Program-made: the position numbers and the translations under genes
In this document: one piece after another, positions 11,501 through 22,639 of the stretch
Numbering within the stretch: position 1 is the stretch's first letter
Layout: each line of letters begins with the position of its first letter
The notes under the pieces: generated by a model
Databases searched by the model: none
Told to the model about the DNA's origin: nothing
Seen by the model: the letters and a program-made list of their open reading frames with translations, nothing else
NCBI GenBank assembly: GCA_963920635.1
Contig: OY987298.1
Span: forward strand, 67,849,949-67,913,948
DNA: 64,000 bases
Reading direction: 5' to 3'
Origin: Pseudeuparius sepicola
Taxonomy: Eukaryota > Arthropoda > Insecta > Coleoptera > Anthribidae

Positions 11501-12209
11501 ACTTTAGGACCTATGTTTATACGAGCAAACTACCTTACAATGAGTTTTTCGATAAATGTCAAAATCCGGATCGAAAAACCTGGGACACCAAATGCTTAAT
11601 AAAAAAATGTCGGGGGGAGGGGTTGAACCCCCATTTCTCCCCTGCTGAATCGGCAGTTGGTCTTTGATCTAGTTACTGTTTTTCTTATGGATCAATCCTC
11701 TTATTTTGATTATTGGCTGTCCCTTGAGTACATTAAATAGTTTATGTTTTTATACTTTGTTTTGGATTGGTAGAAATTAGTTTGAATAATGTGGTCACCG
11801 GTCCACAGATGTCACATTGTTGACAATATTAGTCATATTTTTATCAAAATTCTGACTTCGCCACTGGATTGGGCAACACTTGAAATGGGTTTCTACCAAA
11901 TTTTGTTAAAAAAATTGGAAAAATAAAAATTCTAGGAACCAAGGAAAATCGCGATTTACTACCTATTTTACCTGCCATCTCCCTTAAATCAAGTTGCATG
12001 TGAATTAAAAACAATTAAAACTTACAAGTAATAACCTAAATACAAAAATCCTAAAGTAAAAACTATGAGGTATGAAAAATCTATAAAGATAAATAATGGT
12101 GGATTAATACTAGAAATTAAGATTTAATTTTTGCTTTAGGTTTTTTTGAATTTGGGTAAATATACCAATTCGTAATACAGGAAGTTAGATTTGAATAAAA
12201 TGAAATATG
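11501..12209. other. No recognised feature
   Basis: A G/C-rich hairpin-like patch lies at 11610-11640. The remainder is AT-rich without coding signal. The phrase ttcgccactgg near 11867 could be a solitary hAT end. Confidence 0.35.
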
Positions 12210-12812
12210 CAGGGTGTTTCCTAACCTTTCTGATAAAGTAAAGAAGATGAATCCTCAACTAATTTTAAAACGAAAATGTGGTATCTAGGTTTTTCAAATA
12301 TTGCTTCATTTTCGAAATAGTGTGTTAAAAAACCTTTTCTTGAAATCGGCAGTAAACTGTCCCAAAATCATCATTAAAAGCTCAGAAATTGTCACTGAAG
12401 TAACCCCTTATTGTACGATTTTTTCAATAAGTAGGCCTTGGCGAGATGTAAACATCAAACGTCAGACGCGGAGCCATCGCCCGTCAAAAGTGACCAAATA
12501 TTCAAACTCCGGCCAATATAGGCCCATTTAACGTACACGTTGCGAAATTGTTACCTATAGCAGGGCAATCTTTAAGTTTAAATATTTTAGTAGTTTGAAT
12601 ATCAATCTATTTGTCATGAAGGCTGCACAACAGGTAGCAGTTTGGAGTTTCTGTTGGGAAGCGCCGTGCCTTGTCATACTTGACCTAGGTAGAGCGATCG
12701 TTAAAGTCAAGCAACGCCGTGCGTAGTCGGTTCATGGACGGGTGATCCCTTATTATTATTTTCTTGCCTAATAAAACTTTTTTTTTTCCGATTTCAAAAA
12801 AATATATAATAT

Positions 12813-12935
12813 TTACCTCAGCACTGAAGTTCTTTTTATGACTCATGTGGTTTATTTGCCTCGGCCAGAGGCCTCGGCAACTAAATTCCACACGAATCAT
12901 AAAAAGTTGAACTTCAGTGCCTTGGTACATAAATA
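12813..12935. repeat. Short hairpin MITE S, copy 2
   Basis: The arm agcactgaagttcttttta pairs with taaaaagttgaacttcagtg, and the loop contains cggcaactaaattccaca as in the copy at 7677-7770. It lies inside the larger element at 12210-13587. Confidence 0.65.
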
Positions 12936-12983
12936 ACTATTTTTGTATTTTTTTCTTTTTATTAATTCATTACAAACAATATT

Positions 12984-13370
12984 CTATAGTCTATCCAAGA
13001 TACAGTGGCAGTAGATATAAACAAAGTCACATGACCGCCTTGCGATCGATTACCAGGGTCGGACTAATATGAGATTCCAAGTGGCATGTAATTCTCAACT
13101 AATTCTTCTAGAAGTTCTAAAATGTGTGTTTCTGCCTTTCGTGGATCTTTATAAATTTCCTTAAATTAAGTAGCAAAATAAATTTACAGAATATACTGCT
13201 CGCGATCCGATCTAAAATATGCAGAAAACTCGACTGAGGGAAGAGCCGGCCCTGCATTCTGCTCGCCGCGTAAACACTTGACATTTTATGACGGCAGGGC
13301 CAATAAGAGAATAGGTCACGTGATGGCCAATGTTTTGATCCACTGCCGCTGTATCTTGGATAGACTATAG
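12984..13370. mobile_element. 387-bp MITE with CTATAGTCTATCC ends
   Basis: The first 28 bases, beginning CTATAGTCTATCCAAGATAC, are the near-perfect reverse complement of the last 28. Weaker pairing continues for another 30 bases. No clear target duplication was seen. It is nested within 12210-13587 and has no coding capacity. Confidence 0.75.
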
Positions 13371-14049
13371 TGATATTTGTTAGACATTTCCACGGCAACC
13401 ACATTTGTTTTCAAAATAATTATTATTACTGTACCGATTAGATAGAAAAAAGTTTGTAACACCCTGTACTTTGAAAAAGAAGTAATACTCAAAAACTTTT
13501 ATACCACATTTTCGTCTTAAAATTAGGTGAGGATTCACCTACTTTTCTTGGTCAGGAAGGTTAGGAAACGCCGAGGGAAACACCCTGTATATGTATGATC
13601 GTAATTATATTTCGCTGTCTCGTCTCAGATTGTATCACTCTTTAAATAGCACGGCGCACTGTGTGTGGTACAAGTGCAAGATATGTGTCCCATACATAAA
13701 TCTTTAATAAACTTCATTTGTAATACTACATGCATAGTTGTACTTAGTATCTCATTTGGAAACCTCTGAGACGTGTGTCTCATAATACGTGTAGTAAATT
13801 TCACTTCTAATACTTACCTACTACCACAGAATAAATAGCTTCACAACAGAAGCGTCCATAAAGACATGTGTCAAAAGGATGCTCGCTTTGACGCGAAATA
13901 TCTTCTAAAGAGATAAACATTGTGCATATTATTTGATTTTACATTAATCCACATTGCAAAGAGATTGTATTAGGACCAAATTTATGTATAAGTTATTGGT
14001 TATTTTTCTGAAAATTGAAATGGAGGCTCGCTTATTTTTGACACATGTC

Positions 14050-15141
14050 TGTAACGAAGTTACCGCACTCCTCTAATTAATACAATTTCCAAGGTAAACC
14101 CGAGCCCGCGTTTCTCCCTAGTCTTCCGTCTGCCTCTAAAAGTAGCGCCCGTCGTCATTATTCGCGATCCCACCGGCCGCCTTGCCCGACTGGTTCGCCC
14201 GAACCACCGATAGATGGCGCCACGGACTGTATCTAACCGGCAGGCCTTAGTCCTCCGGCAATAAATCCTCGGCCGCTCTGATCGTTGTTGGTCGAACGCC
14301 TATAACCTTTAGGTAGGCCAGACCAATACTGGGAGTAAGCTTACCCGATAAAGCTGAACCTTGCTTCTTGCCTGCAATTACTCGAAGCCTGATTCCGCTG
14401 AACCGCTTGAGCTGTGACCCGTATAGGATCGGTAGCTGCCATCGGGACTATCTTACACCACTTTCTTGTGTATATTTTCGCCCGCTATCCGGCCGCTATT
14501 TGGGAGTATCAACTGCAATTATCGGGACTACCCAAGTGCGGCCTTGCTTCTTGCCTGCAATTACTCGAAGCCTGATTCCGCTGAACCGCTTGAGCTGTGA
14601 CCCGTATAGGATCGGTAGCTGCCATCGGGACTATCTTACACCACTTTCTTGTGTATATTTTCGCCCGCTACCCGGCCGCTATTTGGGAGTATCAACTGCA
14701 ATAATCGGGACTACCCAAGTGCGGCCGCTAAGCTTGTACTGTACATATAGTTAGATAATAACCATTTTCCCGCCTAGCACGTAGAAGCTTGCCGACTCTT
14801 GCCGTTGCCGTTTCCGTAGATTCCCGTGTATTAATCCTGCTTTGTCCGCCCTATTAGTATCTTGTACCTTGTACTAATACGCACTGATCTTTTCAGAGAG
14901 CCACTGCCAACCGCCGGCCGCAAAGAAGAACTGTTTATTTTATTTATTTTATAGTTATTATTAATTTTGTATTTTTTTCTCAATAGACGGAAACTTGTTA
15001 TACTAATTGCTGGTTTGATTTCACCCCCTGCACTAACTCCCTGGCTCGAAAGACTCTGGACCAGAAAAACCACTCCTGGCGCCCGGGCAAAAAGTCAATA
15101 AAGCCCAAATAACATCTGGAGGCTAAAACAAACAAACAACA
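14050..15141. mobile_element. Solo LTR of a retrotransposon
   Basis: The block starts TGTAACGAAG and ends ...CA, with TGTC directly before (14046-14049) and directly after (15142-15145). Removing the block and one TGTC restores a sequence that matches the other arm of the host foldback repeat, which confirms the limits. TG...CA ends with a 4-bp duplication fit a Ty3/gypsy-type LTR. It is more GC-rich than its surroundings and contains a tandem duplication. No internal region is present, so recombination between two LTRs is likely. Confidence 0.8.
14359..14724. repeat. Two tandem copies of a 183-bp unit inside the LTR
   Basis: The block following ttgcttcttgcctgcaatta at 14361 recurs from 14544 with very few differences. 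Because 183 is a multiple of three, a 128-codon open frame crosses both copies and encodes a 61-residue repeat, but its position in an LTR makes coding unlikely. Tandem repeats in LTRs often enclose enhancer sequences; that role here is inference. Confidence 0.85.
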
Positions 15142-15469
15142 TGTCTTTATGGACACTTCTGTTGTGAAGCTATTTATTCTGTGCTACTACATGCATAGGT
15201 CTAGATATATACTTATTTTGCCTTTTGGAAACCTTACAAGTTCAAGACATGGGGTCCCGATATGCTTAATAAATTCACTTCTAATAACTATGTGTGTAGT
15301 TGTACCTCTTTTCTCATGTGGGAACCTCACAAGTACGAGAAAGAAGTTTTACTCCTTACAACTACTAATAACAGGTACCAGAAAAAAAAATTCATAGTAC
15401 AACGTTCCAGTAAGCCTGAAACACATTGTATAATTACTTGATTCGTATCTACTCAACTTGTTAATCTTG

Positions 15470-16075
15470 AGTATAGGTCGTGTTTTCAAAGATCTTGGCT
15501 CGATGTTTGACGATCACTTGAATTTCAATGCACATATTAACACCATTATACTGAAATCTTCAAAAGTCCTTGGCTTTGTGTTATGCAATTGTGTATTTGT
15601 CTGTAGAGACTTGTGGGAGGGTATATATGTCACTAGTTGTTTCTCTATTGGAATATAGTTCAATTATCTGGTCTCACTATTATATAAACAGTTCCTTGGC
15701 TCTGGAAAGAGTGCAGAATAAATTTATTAGATTTTGTCTTTTTAAACTTCATTTAAGAATTCCTGACGATCATGACGATGCACGGATGATATTAAATTTG
15801 AGGAGTTTACGCCTAAGACGATATTTTGTTTGAATTCAAACTTTTGAATGGTCAGGTGACATGTCCTGAATTCCTTGGTAAGATCTCTTTCAGTGTTCCA
15901 TCACTGAATTTGAGGGTTCCCCGTTTGTTATCTTTTCCTCATCATGGCACCAATTATGCTATGCACTCGCCTGTTGAAATGACATTAAGACTTATTCCCT
16001 TGTTCCACTTTAGGAAGGTTGTCAGAGAATTATTTTATGTGTATGTATGTATCTACTGGACTGACACTATATTAA
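15470..16075 (+). pseudogene. Non-LTR retrotransposon reverse transcriptase, C-terminal fragment
   Basis: The reading frames contain FKDLGSMFDDHLNF, then LLEYSSIIWSHYY, LERVQNKFIRF and LLNGQVTCPEF. These are the blocks that follow the catalytic palm in jockey/CR1-type reverse transcriptases. Several frame changes break the sequence (about 15590, 15650 and 15830). The catalytic YADD region and endonuclease are absent. It gives way to repeat Q at about 16077. It is 5'-truncated and dead. Confidence 0.75.
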
Positions 16076-16076
16076 A

Positions 16077-16270
16077 GACAGGATTCCATGGCACACTTGA
16101 CTCTCCAGATGCCTTTAAAATTCCTATTTTGCTCAATTTTGACACCCTGCAAATGGAACTCCCTCTATATTTTTTTTTTTTTTCAAATTTGGTATACGGG
16201 GATTTTAGGTTGTTCTGATTAACGCTGTGGTGTCAGATTTTAAATAAAAAAATCGCTAAATGGTTTTCGT
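16077..16270 (+). repeat. Dispersed repeat Q, partial copy
   Basis: It contains gattccatggcacacttgac, gatgcctttaaaattcctat and gattaacgctgtggtgtcag, matching 60757-60960 and 1146-1200. It abuts the non-LTR fragment, so the two may belong to one element's 3' region. Confidence 0.6.
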
Positions 16271-16785
16271 CATTTTTACTAGAAAAAAAATTGTAGTAGG
16301 CCTTGAAAATTGACATTAAGACCTGAAATTTTGCACCAACATAGAGTTTTTTGTGGCCTATTTTTAGAAAAAAACACGGTTAAAACACCACGAAACACCC
16401 TGTATATGTCACCATCGGTTTAGAACTATCGGTTATTTATTAAGGGTAAAAAATAATGATTGTGCTTCTATTTACTCAAAATAACTTTAATATTACACTT
16501 ATATGTAAGAAACATTGCAAGTAGCGTTATTACAATGGTATGAAACACACTTTAATAATACATACAGGGTGTCCGGTTAATAATTGTCCATATAGCAACT
16601 ACACTACGCATATTTCAGACCAAAATATAATAATTGAGGCCAATACGCCTTAATAAAAATGTTGTTTGTTTAAGAGATACAGGGCGTTGAAGTTCATTTT
16701 TTGGAATTGAATTGGTTACATCTCCCAAATTAATCAAGCTGCTGAACTGAAATTTGACACTATTGTATTTTTGGGGACAAAGAAT

Positions 16786-16884
16786 AATAATAACAATAAT
16801 AATAATAATTCTCACCCTCACAATACTCCAAACTAGGAGTACCCCAGAAGCAACCACATGCTTGTGCGGGGGAGGGGGGCAATT
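16786..16884 (-). repeat. (AAT)n-tailed segment inserted in an R arm
   Basis: An (AAT)n run is followed by tctcaccctcacaatactcc and a GC-rich stretch ending gggggaggggggcaatt. The same segment forms each half of the inverted duplication at 52603-53055. It replaces part of the R left arm. An A/T-rich microsatellite tail suggests a non-LTR or SINE 3' end; that is inference. Confidence 0.6.
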
Positions 16885-17254
16885 CGTAACTTTTTGTGGT
16901 TTCCTTTTTGTTGTTGCAGATCCATGATTTTAGTGCATATTTTCAATCTGCAACAAGAAGGTACTCTTGTTACGTTAAATTCATCTGTTTGCGTTGAAAT
17001 TGGCAAAATGTGCCCCTAAACAACTATGTTAACTCCAACATTCGAAACATAAAATTTTCAGCTACCACTTTTAAATGTTTCAGATCAACTGTACGTTAAA
17101 AAAAAAACAAAAAAAAATGCAAAATGAGCATTGGTCCAAACACCATTTGTTTTCTTGAAATAGTGTTCAAACTTTGAAGAGTATCAATCCGTTCCATTTT
17201 GAAAGCGAAACATTTTTGGTACATTCTTCATAAGGACTTTTTTCTCAAATGGTA

Positions 17255-17707
17255 CTGGGTGATACATCCAAGAGGAACACCCCCCTTAACTCTTTTATGT
17301 GGATGATCACAAAGTTACTATTATCGTTTTAGGGGCATCATTTTCATCATTTTTTCTTATACTTAATTTATCAGCAAACGTTTCGTCTCTGAGATACAGG
17401 ATGTGAAAACATGAAAATATGAAGTTCGAACGCCCTGTATTGTAAAAACGGCTGGAGAAATCATATAACATATATATGTCGTTGGAATCGGGACGAAGGG
17501 TAGATTCCAAAAATGCAATAATATACAGGGTGTTCTTGTGAAAAAACATCAGCTTGGTTTGTCCAGCTTTTACGGAACACCCTGTATCAATTTCAGTAAG
17601 TTCATGGAAAAGCTCACAAAAAACCTTAAAGCTTTTATTACAATTTTTTCTTTAACTTGAAAAATAAAGAAGTTAAGGGAGGTGTTCCTCTTGGATGGAT
17701 CACCCTG
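17255..17707. mobile_element. MITE with CTGGGTGATACATCC ends, in the R loop
   Basis: The left end (ctgggtgatacatccaagag) and the right end (cttggatggatcaccctg) are inverted repeats. TA precedes and follows. The intact R copy at 54770-54790 reads aaatggTAcagttgatc, which shows the insertion site exactly. Smaller inverted caccctgta motifs lie within it. Confidence 0.75.
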
Positions 17708-17712
17708 TACAG

Positions 17713-17825
17713 TTTTTTTTTTATTATTAACATTAACATTAATTCCTTAATAATTACAATTACAATTATTACAATTATTATTACAATTATTATTACAATT
17801 ATTATTACAAAATTAATTACAAAAG
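17713..17825. repeat. ATT/ACAATT microsatellite in the non-LTR 3' region
   Basis: A poly-T run is followed by imperfect attattacaatt units to about 17815. It belongs to the 3' untranslated region of the insertion read on the other strand and may be an expanded tail. Confidence 0.7.
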
Positions 17826-18108
17826 GTACAAGAACAAACGTCATTGATACCTAGTTCCTAAATTCAGTTCCTTAATACAAAATAATGCACCTAGGTGCTT
17901 TCGCATCTGTATGTGCATATTGTGTCTTAATCTATTTATGCTAAACTGTGTAATACTGCATACAGATTAAAAGATAGAAAAGAACAGAAAAAGAAAAAGA
18001 AATGTTATACATATGAAAGTCATTATGAAATTATCAAAGAAATCTGTTTTATATTTTGGTTACTGTTTTAGTTACATTCGATACGTGATATGGTGTCTTA
18101 AACTAAAG

Positions 18109-19079
18109 TTAAAGGAATTGATGGAAGTTCTCTTGAATGTACGCTTTACAGACACTTTTAATGTTTTCAATGTTTTTTATAGTATGTGGGATGTTGTTAT
18201 AAACTTGGGATGCCCTAGAAGTAATAGATTTTTGGTTAAGATTTGTTCGACTATACGGAATACAAATAAACTTATTTGTTGCATTTCTGGTGTTATGATC
18301 ATGAGAATTGGAGACGAGTTTCTGCTTATCAGGATTTTTGAACACAAACACACACAATGATAAAATGTAGAGTGTTTTTACATTGCAAATTTCATTTTTG
18401 TACAGAAGCATAGTAGGGTAGAGTTTAGGCTTCTTAAATATGGTTTTAACGAGGTGATTCTGGATTACTTTTAGGGGTTCGAGATGAGTATTGTATGTAC
18501 CTCCCCATATTGTAATACCATAGCTTATTAGGGGTTCTACAAGGGCTTTGTATATTAATATAAGCAGTTTCCTGCTCAGGAACTCCCTTAGTAAATAGAA
18601 TTTGTAGATCAAGAATATTATTTTTTTACATAGATATTGTGTGTGTTTATCCCATTTGAGGTTGCAATCAATCATGACTCCTAGGTATATGGTAGAAAAA
18701 ACCTCTTTAATGGGTTCATCTAAACAGTCTATGTCTATTTTATTGAAACTCGGTCTGTTTCGTGCCGTGATAGAAAATGCAATATAACTGTTTTTTTTAT
18801 GTTAAGTGAGAGTTTGAGATTGTCTAGTACTATCTTAACTCTAGTGAAGCCATCTATAAATTTATCCCTTACTTCCGTCCAGCTATCACCAGAAAATATA
18901 ATTACCGTATGATATGACCCTGCCCTCCACGTCGAGATTGCACAGTGCATTAATGTATAAAACAAAAAGTATGGGTCCTAGTACAGTCCCTTGAGGCACT
19001 CCAATTTTAACTTTTAAAGGTTCACTAATCTGTGTTCCAACCTTAACACACTGAGTCCGATCAGAGAGGTAATTTTTAA
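18109..19079 (-). pseudogene. Reverse transcriptase, truncated and frameshifted
   Basis: Reading the minus strand from 19079, the blocks NYLSDRTQCV, GVPQGTVLGPILF and VIIFSGDSW appear, followed by a 188-codon open stretch with LVEPLISYGITIW and an HNTRNA motif near the C-terminus. These are motif-4/5 and thumb blocks of jockey-clade reverse transcriptases. The catalytic YADD box has been destroyed by a small deletion (near 18915), which also changes frame, and a further frame change separates 18735 from 18675. It is inactive. Confidence 0.8.
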
Positions 19080-19708
19080 GTTGATCTGTAACATTTAAAA
19101 GTGCTAGGCAAACATTTTATTTTTCAAATGTTGGAGTCAACAGGTGTTTTGGTGCACATTTTGCCAATTTCAACGCAAAGGGTTGATTTTATTGTTATGA
19201 AACAAGAGTACCTTTTTATTACAGAATGGACAGATGCACTAAAATGATTGACCTGTAAGACCAAAAAGATAACCTCAAAAATGTTGCGAGTAAAAGCACG
19301 ATTCAAAGTGCAAGTGACGCCTTCTGTGAGATACATAGAAATTGACATCTTCAGCTTATTCTTCATCCCCAAAAATACAGCAGTGCCAAATTTCAGTTCA
19401 GCAGCTTCGTCACTTTGGAAGATCTAGTAATAATTCAATTTTAAAAAATGAACTTAAACGCCCTGTATCTCTTAAACAAACAACATTTCAATTAAGGCAT
19501 ATTGCCCTCAATCGTTATATTTTGGTCCGAAATATGTGTAGTGTAGTTGCTATATGGACAATTATTAACTGGACACCCTGTATGTAATATTAAAGTGTGT
19601 TTCATACCATTGTATTGTAATATTAAAGTTATTGTGGGTAAATAGAAGCACAATCATTATTTTTTACCCTTAATAAATAACCGATGGTTCTAAACCGATG
19701 GTGACATA

Positions 19709-21023
19709 TATAATAAATCATAACTCTTAAACGGTAGAATATATGGAAAAATTGATAAGATCTAAATTTGTTCATATGCTCATGCAGAATAGAAAATATT
19801 CTATGCACATTTTGCGTATGAGCCCTCCGGAAGGAGTTATTCTTGATGGAACGAATAAATATCTTGTATGGCGGCCATATTGGATTTATGACGCCATAAA
19901 CACCAAACGCCACAACTCGGAGGTAAACACCCGGTACTAAGCCATTACGTAGCATACAATAAAAAGATTCCACATAGTCTCAACTTCCCTTCACAAAAGG
20001 TCCCCAAAAATTATTTTTTTTTAATTTCCAGGACACATGATTTGTCGAATCTAGAAACCTTTTTGTAGATTTTAGGACCAAATGTTATTAAGAAAAGTTG
20101 TTCGGAATTGAAAACTCAGTATGTGTGCAAAATTTCAAGAGCCTAGACCTACTTTGATTTTCTTCTGCTAAAAAAATTAAAACCCACAAAAGTGAATTTT
20201 TCAAAAACGGTACACATTTTTCGAAACAAGTCAAGAATAGTTTTTCTGAGAGTTTATCGGAAAATTTAGTGGAGGCAAAGAATATTACTTTTCCAGTGGC
20301 GTACCATTTTTTTTATTAAAAAAATATGATGATTGTCCCCCGTCTCTCCGACACTGGTGAAAGTAGAATTATTTTTAATGTATAGTATTTAATGAGTGTC
20401 TAAGCTGTACCAAATATGTTTGCCTTAGCTGTCTTCCTGTAGGAGAAATAAAAGAAAATTTGAAAAAAAAATTGAACTTTGACGTCCTGTATATCGAAAA
20501 CCGTTAGGATTTCGATACATGTTTATAGGAAAAAATCTCCTTTCTTTGAAATCTTCTAACAGTTTTTAAAGTATTGCTGATAAATTTTGGACCACCCTGT
20601 ATTGTGTTGGTCCAGGTATGTAGCATATAAGATGGATTGATGTTGATTTACTTTAAGTAATACCATAATTTTGTGACTGGTTGAAAATATTTAGTTATAG
20701 ATATTTAGTATGGTTGACGGCTAGGTATTGTTATTGAAGTTTTCTCAAACTGTTATTCTTTTTAAATAAATAAATAAATAAACTTCTTTTCAAGTCGTGA
20801 AATTCTTCTCTCTATTCTTCAACGCACTTAAGTTTTAAGCAGTTTTGCACAGTACGACACAATAAAGTGAACGGTATCAACGCGGTGGGTCTGGGTTGGG
20901 AATGGGTATTTACTCAAAAACTTCTTTAAACATCATACCATGCACAGCGCGCTGCACTATACTACAGGGTGTTTCAATCTGAGACAAGACTGAGAAATAT
21001 AATGTTCTTTATGCAAAACTGTA
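19709..21023. other. No gene; solitary transposon ends
   Basis: CAGTGGCGTACC near 20297 resembles a hAT end, and ggaccaccctgta near 20590 and tacagggtgtttca near 20965 resemble mariner-type ends, but none has a clear partner. Bases 20130-20170 share a motif with the hairpin at 6618-6769. No coding signal was seen. Confidence 0.4.
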
Positions 21024-21760
21024 GGGTGTCCCAGTTGTAAACCACAATTTTGAAATAAACGATAGAAAATTTTATATTGAGCAAAAAAGTTCACGTGAAC
21101 ATGGTTTTGGAGATGCTTTATAAAAAAGATACAGGGTGTTAAAATTTATTTTTTTTAAATATATTTTTTAATAATATTTCAAAAACGACAAGTGACAACT
21201 TTAAATTCGATATCCAGTATTCGGGTATAAAATGCAATATATCCAATATTCCAAACAAAATAACCTAAATAGCAATAAAGTGCTTATACACATGGGCCCC
21301 AAAATGAGTTGTCTTCTAAATATAGAGTTGAAAACATTCCCGAAGTTATCACTTTTTCAACTTGGACTTGCTTTGTTTGTTCAAAATCCAGTAGTTTTAG
21401 GGAGAATTGAAAAGAGACAATTTTTATGTAAAAATGACTGGGCAATTAAAAAATGCTATCAAATTAACCAAAAACCCATTTATAAAGGGGGGGGCGTATC
21501 CTAACTTCCCGTATGCCACGGGTTATGACAACAAAACACTGGTAGCTTCAGTTTATTGCATTTTATACCCGAATACTGCGTATCGAATTTAAACTTAATA
21601 TCATTTGTTGGTTTTGAGATACCTATTATTAAAAAATCGTTTAAAAAATAAACTTTAACGCACTGTATATTTTTTATAAAGCATTTAATGAACTTTTTTT
21701 GTTCAAATAAAATTTTCTATAGTTTAATTCAAAATTATGGTTTACAAGTGGGACACCCTG
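21024..21760. mobile_element. Mariner-type MITE with ~210-bp TIRs
   Basis: The left end (gggtgtcccagttgtaaacc) and the right end (ggtttacaagtgggacaccctg) are inverted, each beside TA. The arms continue inward to tattcgggtataaaatgcaa at 21217-21237 and its complement at 21556-21580. The loop has a 90-codon frame (21232-21504) with no family I recognise. Confidence 0.8.
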
Positions 21761-21892
21761 TATAGAATGCAATATAGCATGATACGACTCTGTGCTTTTT
21801 GTATAAGCCTATGCTATGTGATTCCTGCTTTATTTTGTCCAAATCACTTCTGCTGGTGCATTCACTTTGCACACATGAAACCATAATATTAT

Positions 21893-22425
21893 TAGTAGTA
21901 ACAAACGGCAATTTGTGATACCAAGGTGCCACTTGGTACAGTTGTCCCTTAGACCCATTTGGTCGATTTGGTCCAAGGAACACTCGACATTTTCCGTGTG
22001 GGTAGATTTTATAGGGGGTGGGGGAAAAATAATGTTAAAATTTTTAAAAAATTAAAAATGGGTACTGGGTGTCGATTACGCAACATTTAGACTCGAGGAA
22101 GCCAACCGTAGCCTCGGAAATGCGATCCGAGAACCGGAAGCCCGTCAAAAGCCATCATTTAAAAAAATGGCTGATCCGGGGCCGATTAATGTTTCTAATG
22201 CACACAGGGTTGTGTGAGATGTCGATACTTATGTTTTTGAGGTCGGCGAGTTCATTTATGGCAATGAAAATGACCTTCGGTCACCAAAAGTGGACTTTAG
22301 GGGCTCCAGGCACGGGAGGAAGCTCCCTTGCTGCACTTTCTGAAGAAGGGGGAGCTACAGTAACACACAGTGTCACTCAGGATAATAAATGCGACATGTT
22401 TCAGGTTCGTAATGAATAATGCACT
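21893..22425 (-). repeat. Inverted LTR-like segment of the gypsy element
   Basis: Read on the minus strand it matches 24195-24690, including the tggtccaaggaac-type block near the outer end and the agaaagtgcagca block. The two copies face each other across the gypsy fragment, whereas true LTRs are direct repeats. This needs an inversion or two separate insertions. Confidence 0.65.
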
Positions 22426-22479
22426 TAAATTATTATATGGTGCATTATTCATTATGAATTATCTGAAACATGTCGCATT
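22386..22479. repeat. Hairpin of about 38-bp arms
   Basis: aaatgcgacatgtttcaggt and a following taatgaataatgcac block on the left are mirrored by tgcattattcatta and cctgaaacatgtcgcat-type sequence on the right, around a loop of about 15 bases. It marks the inversion point between the two LTR-like segments. Confidence 0.8.
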
Positions 22480-22496
22480 TGCATATTACTGGTCCT

Positions 22497-22634
22497 TATG
22501 GTGTAAAATAGAGAAGTAGTTATTACTAGGTAGGTAGTATATAGAATTAAGCAATAAAGAAAGGTGTGCATTAATTGCATTCGGTACAGGTAACTGAACG
22601 TTAAATGCTTACATTTATATTTTAATACTATGTC
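22497..22634 (+). repeat. Partial LTR, direct repeat of 24070-24200
   Basis: Both copies start gtgtaaaatag and run to gtcagtgtc with scattered differences. In the left copy, polymerase sequence follows immediately after gtcagtgtc, so the rest of this LTR and the 5' half of the element are deleted. Confidence 0.7.
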
Positions 22635-22639
22635 AGTGT

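Larger units (their letters stand above)
12210..13587. mobile_element. Mariner-type TIR element carrying nested MITEs
   Basis: The ends read CAGGGTGTTTCC and GGAAACACCCTG. The right end is followed by TA; the left is preceded by TG, a lost TA. The arms pair over about 85 bp, including ttaaaacgaaaatgtggtat on the left. The interior holds the hairpin at 12813-12935 and the MITE at 12984-13370, which explains its 1378-bp length. No transposase is readable. Confidence 0.7.
13690..15440. repeat. Foldback-like repeat interrupted by a solo LTR
   Basis: Left-arm bases 13828-13885 (tagcttcacaacagaagcgt and onward) pair with right-arm bases 15142-15195, once the LTR at 14050-15141 is ignored. Outside these arms both flanks carry blocks with ctactacatgcatag, ggaaacct and ttcacttctaata, spaced about 120 bp apart, so the unit also contains imperfect direct repeats. 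The outer limits are uncertain. Confidence 0.6.
17713..19079 (-). mobile_element. 5'-truncated jockey-like non-LTR retrotransposon
   Basis: On the minus strand the reverse-transcriptase region (18109-19079) is followed by about 400 bp of 3' untranslated sequence ending in an A-rich tail at 17713-17722. Both flanks match the continuous R sequence cag|gttgatctg, so insertion was into the R loop with at most a 1-2 bp duplication. The 5' two-thirds, including the endonuclease, is missing, as is typical of incomplete target-primed reverse transcription. Confidence 0.75.
16565..19580. mobile_element. R element: mariner-type palindrome, full-ended copy
   Basis: The ends read CAGGGTGTCCGGTTAAT and its complement ATTAACTGGACACCCTG-type, flanked by TA on both sides. 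The arms (16565 to about 17110, and about 19081-19580) pair and match other R copies at 10300, 11165, 51262 and 54218. The interior holds a MITE (17255-17707) and a non-LTR insertion (17713-19079). It encodes no transposase. Confidence 0.8.
16405..19708. mobile_element. Outer palindromic MITE split by a nest of insertions
   Basis: Bases 16405-16562 pair with 19583-19708, both containing ccgatggt- and aagcacaatcattatttttt-type runs in opposite orientation. The insertion point of the inner R element is the TA at its centre. It was a hairpin of about 290 bp before insertion. Confidence 0.75.

Noticed and set aside
11604..11640. tRNA B-box-like ggggttgaacccc
   Set aside because: No A-box or cloverleaf could be built around it; it is a short GC hairpin.
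5571..11880. Pairing of CAGTGGCGTAAC (5571) with ttcgccactg (11867) as one large hAT
   Set aside because: The flanking octamers do not match and the inner bases diverge at once.
14368..14754. 128-codon frame encoding two 61-residue repeats
   Set aside because: It lies in a solo LTR and is open only because the 183-bp unit is a multiple of three. No known protein.
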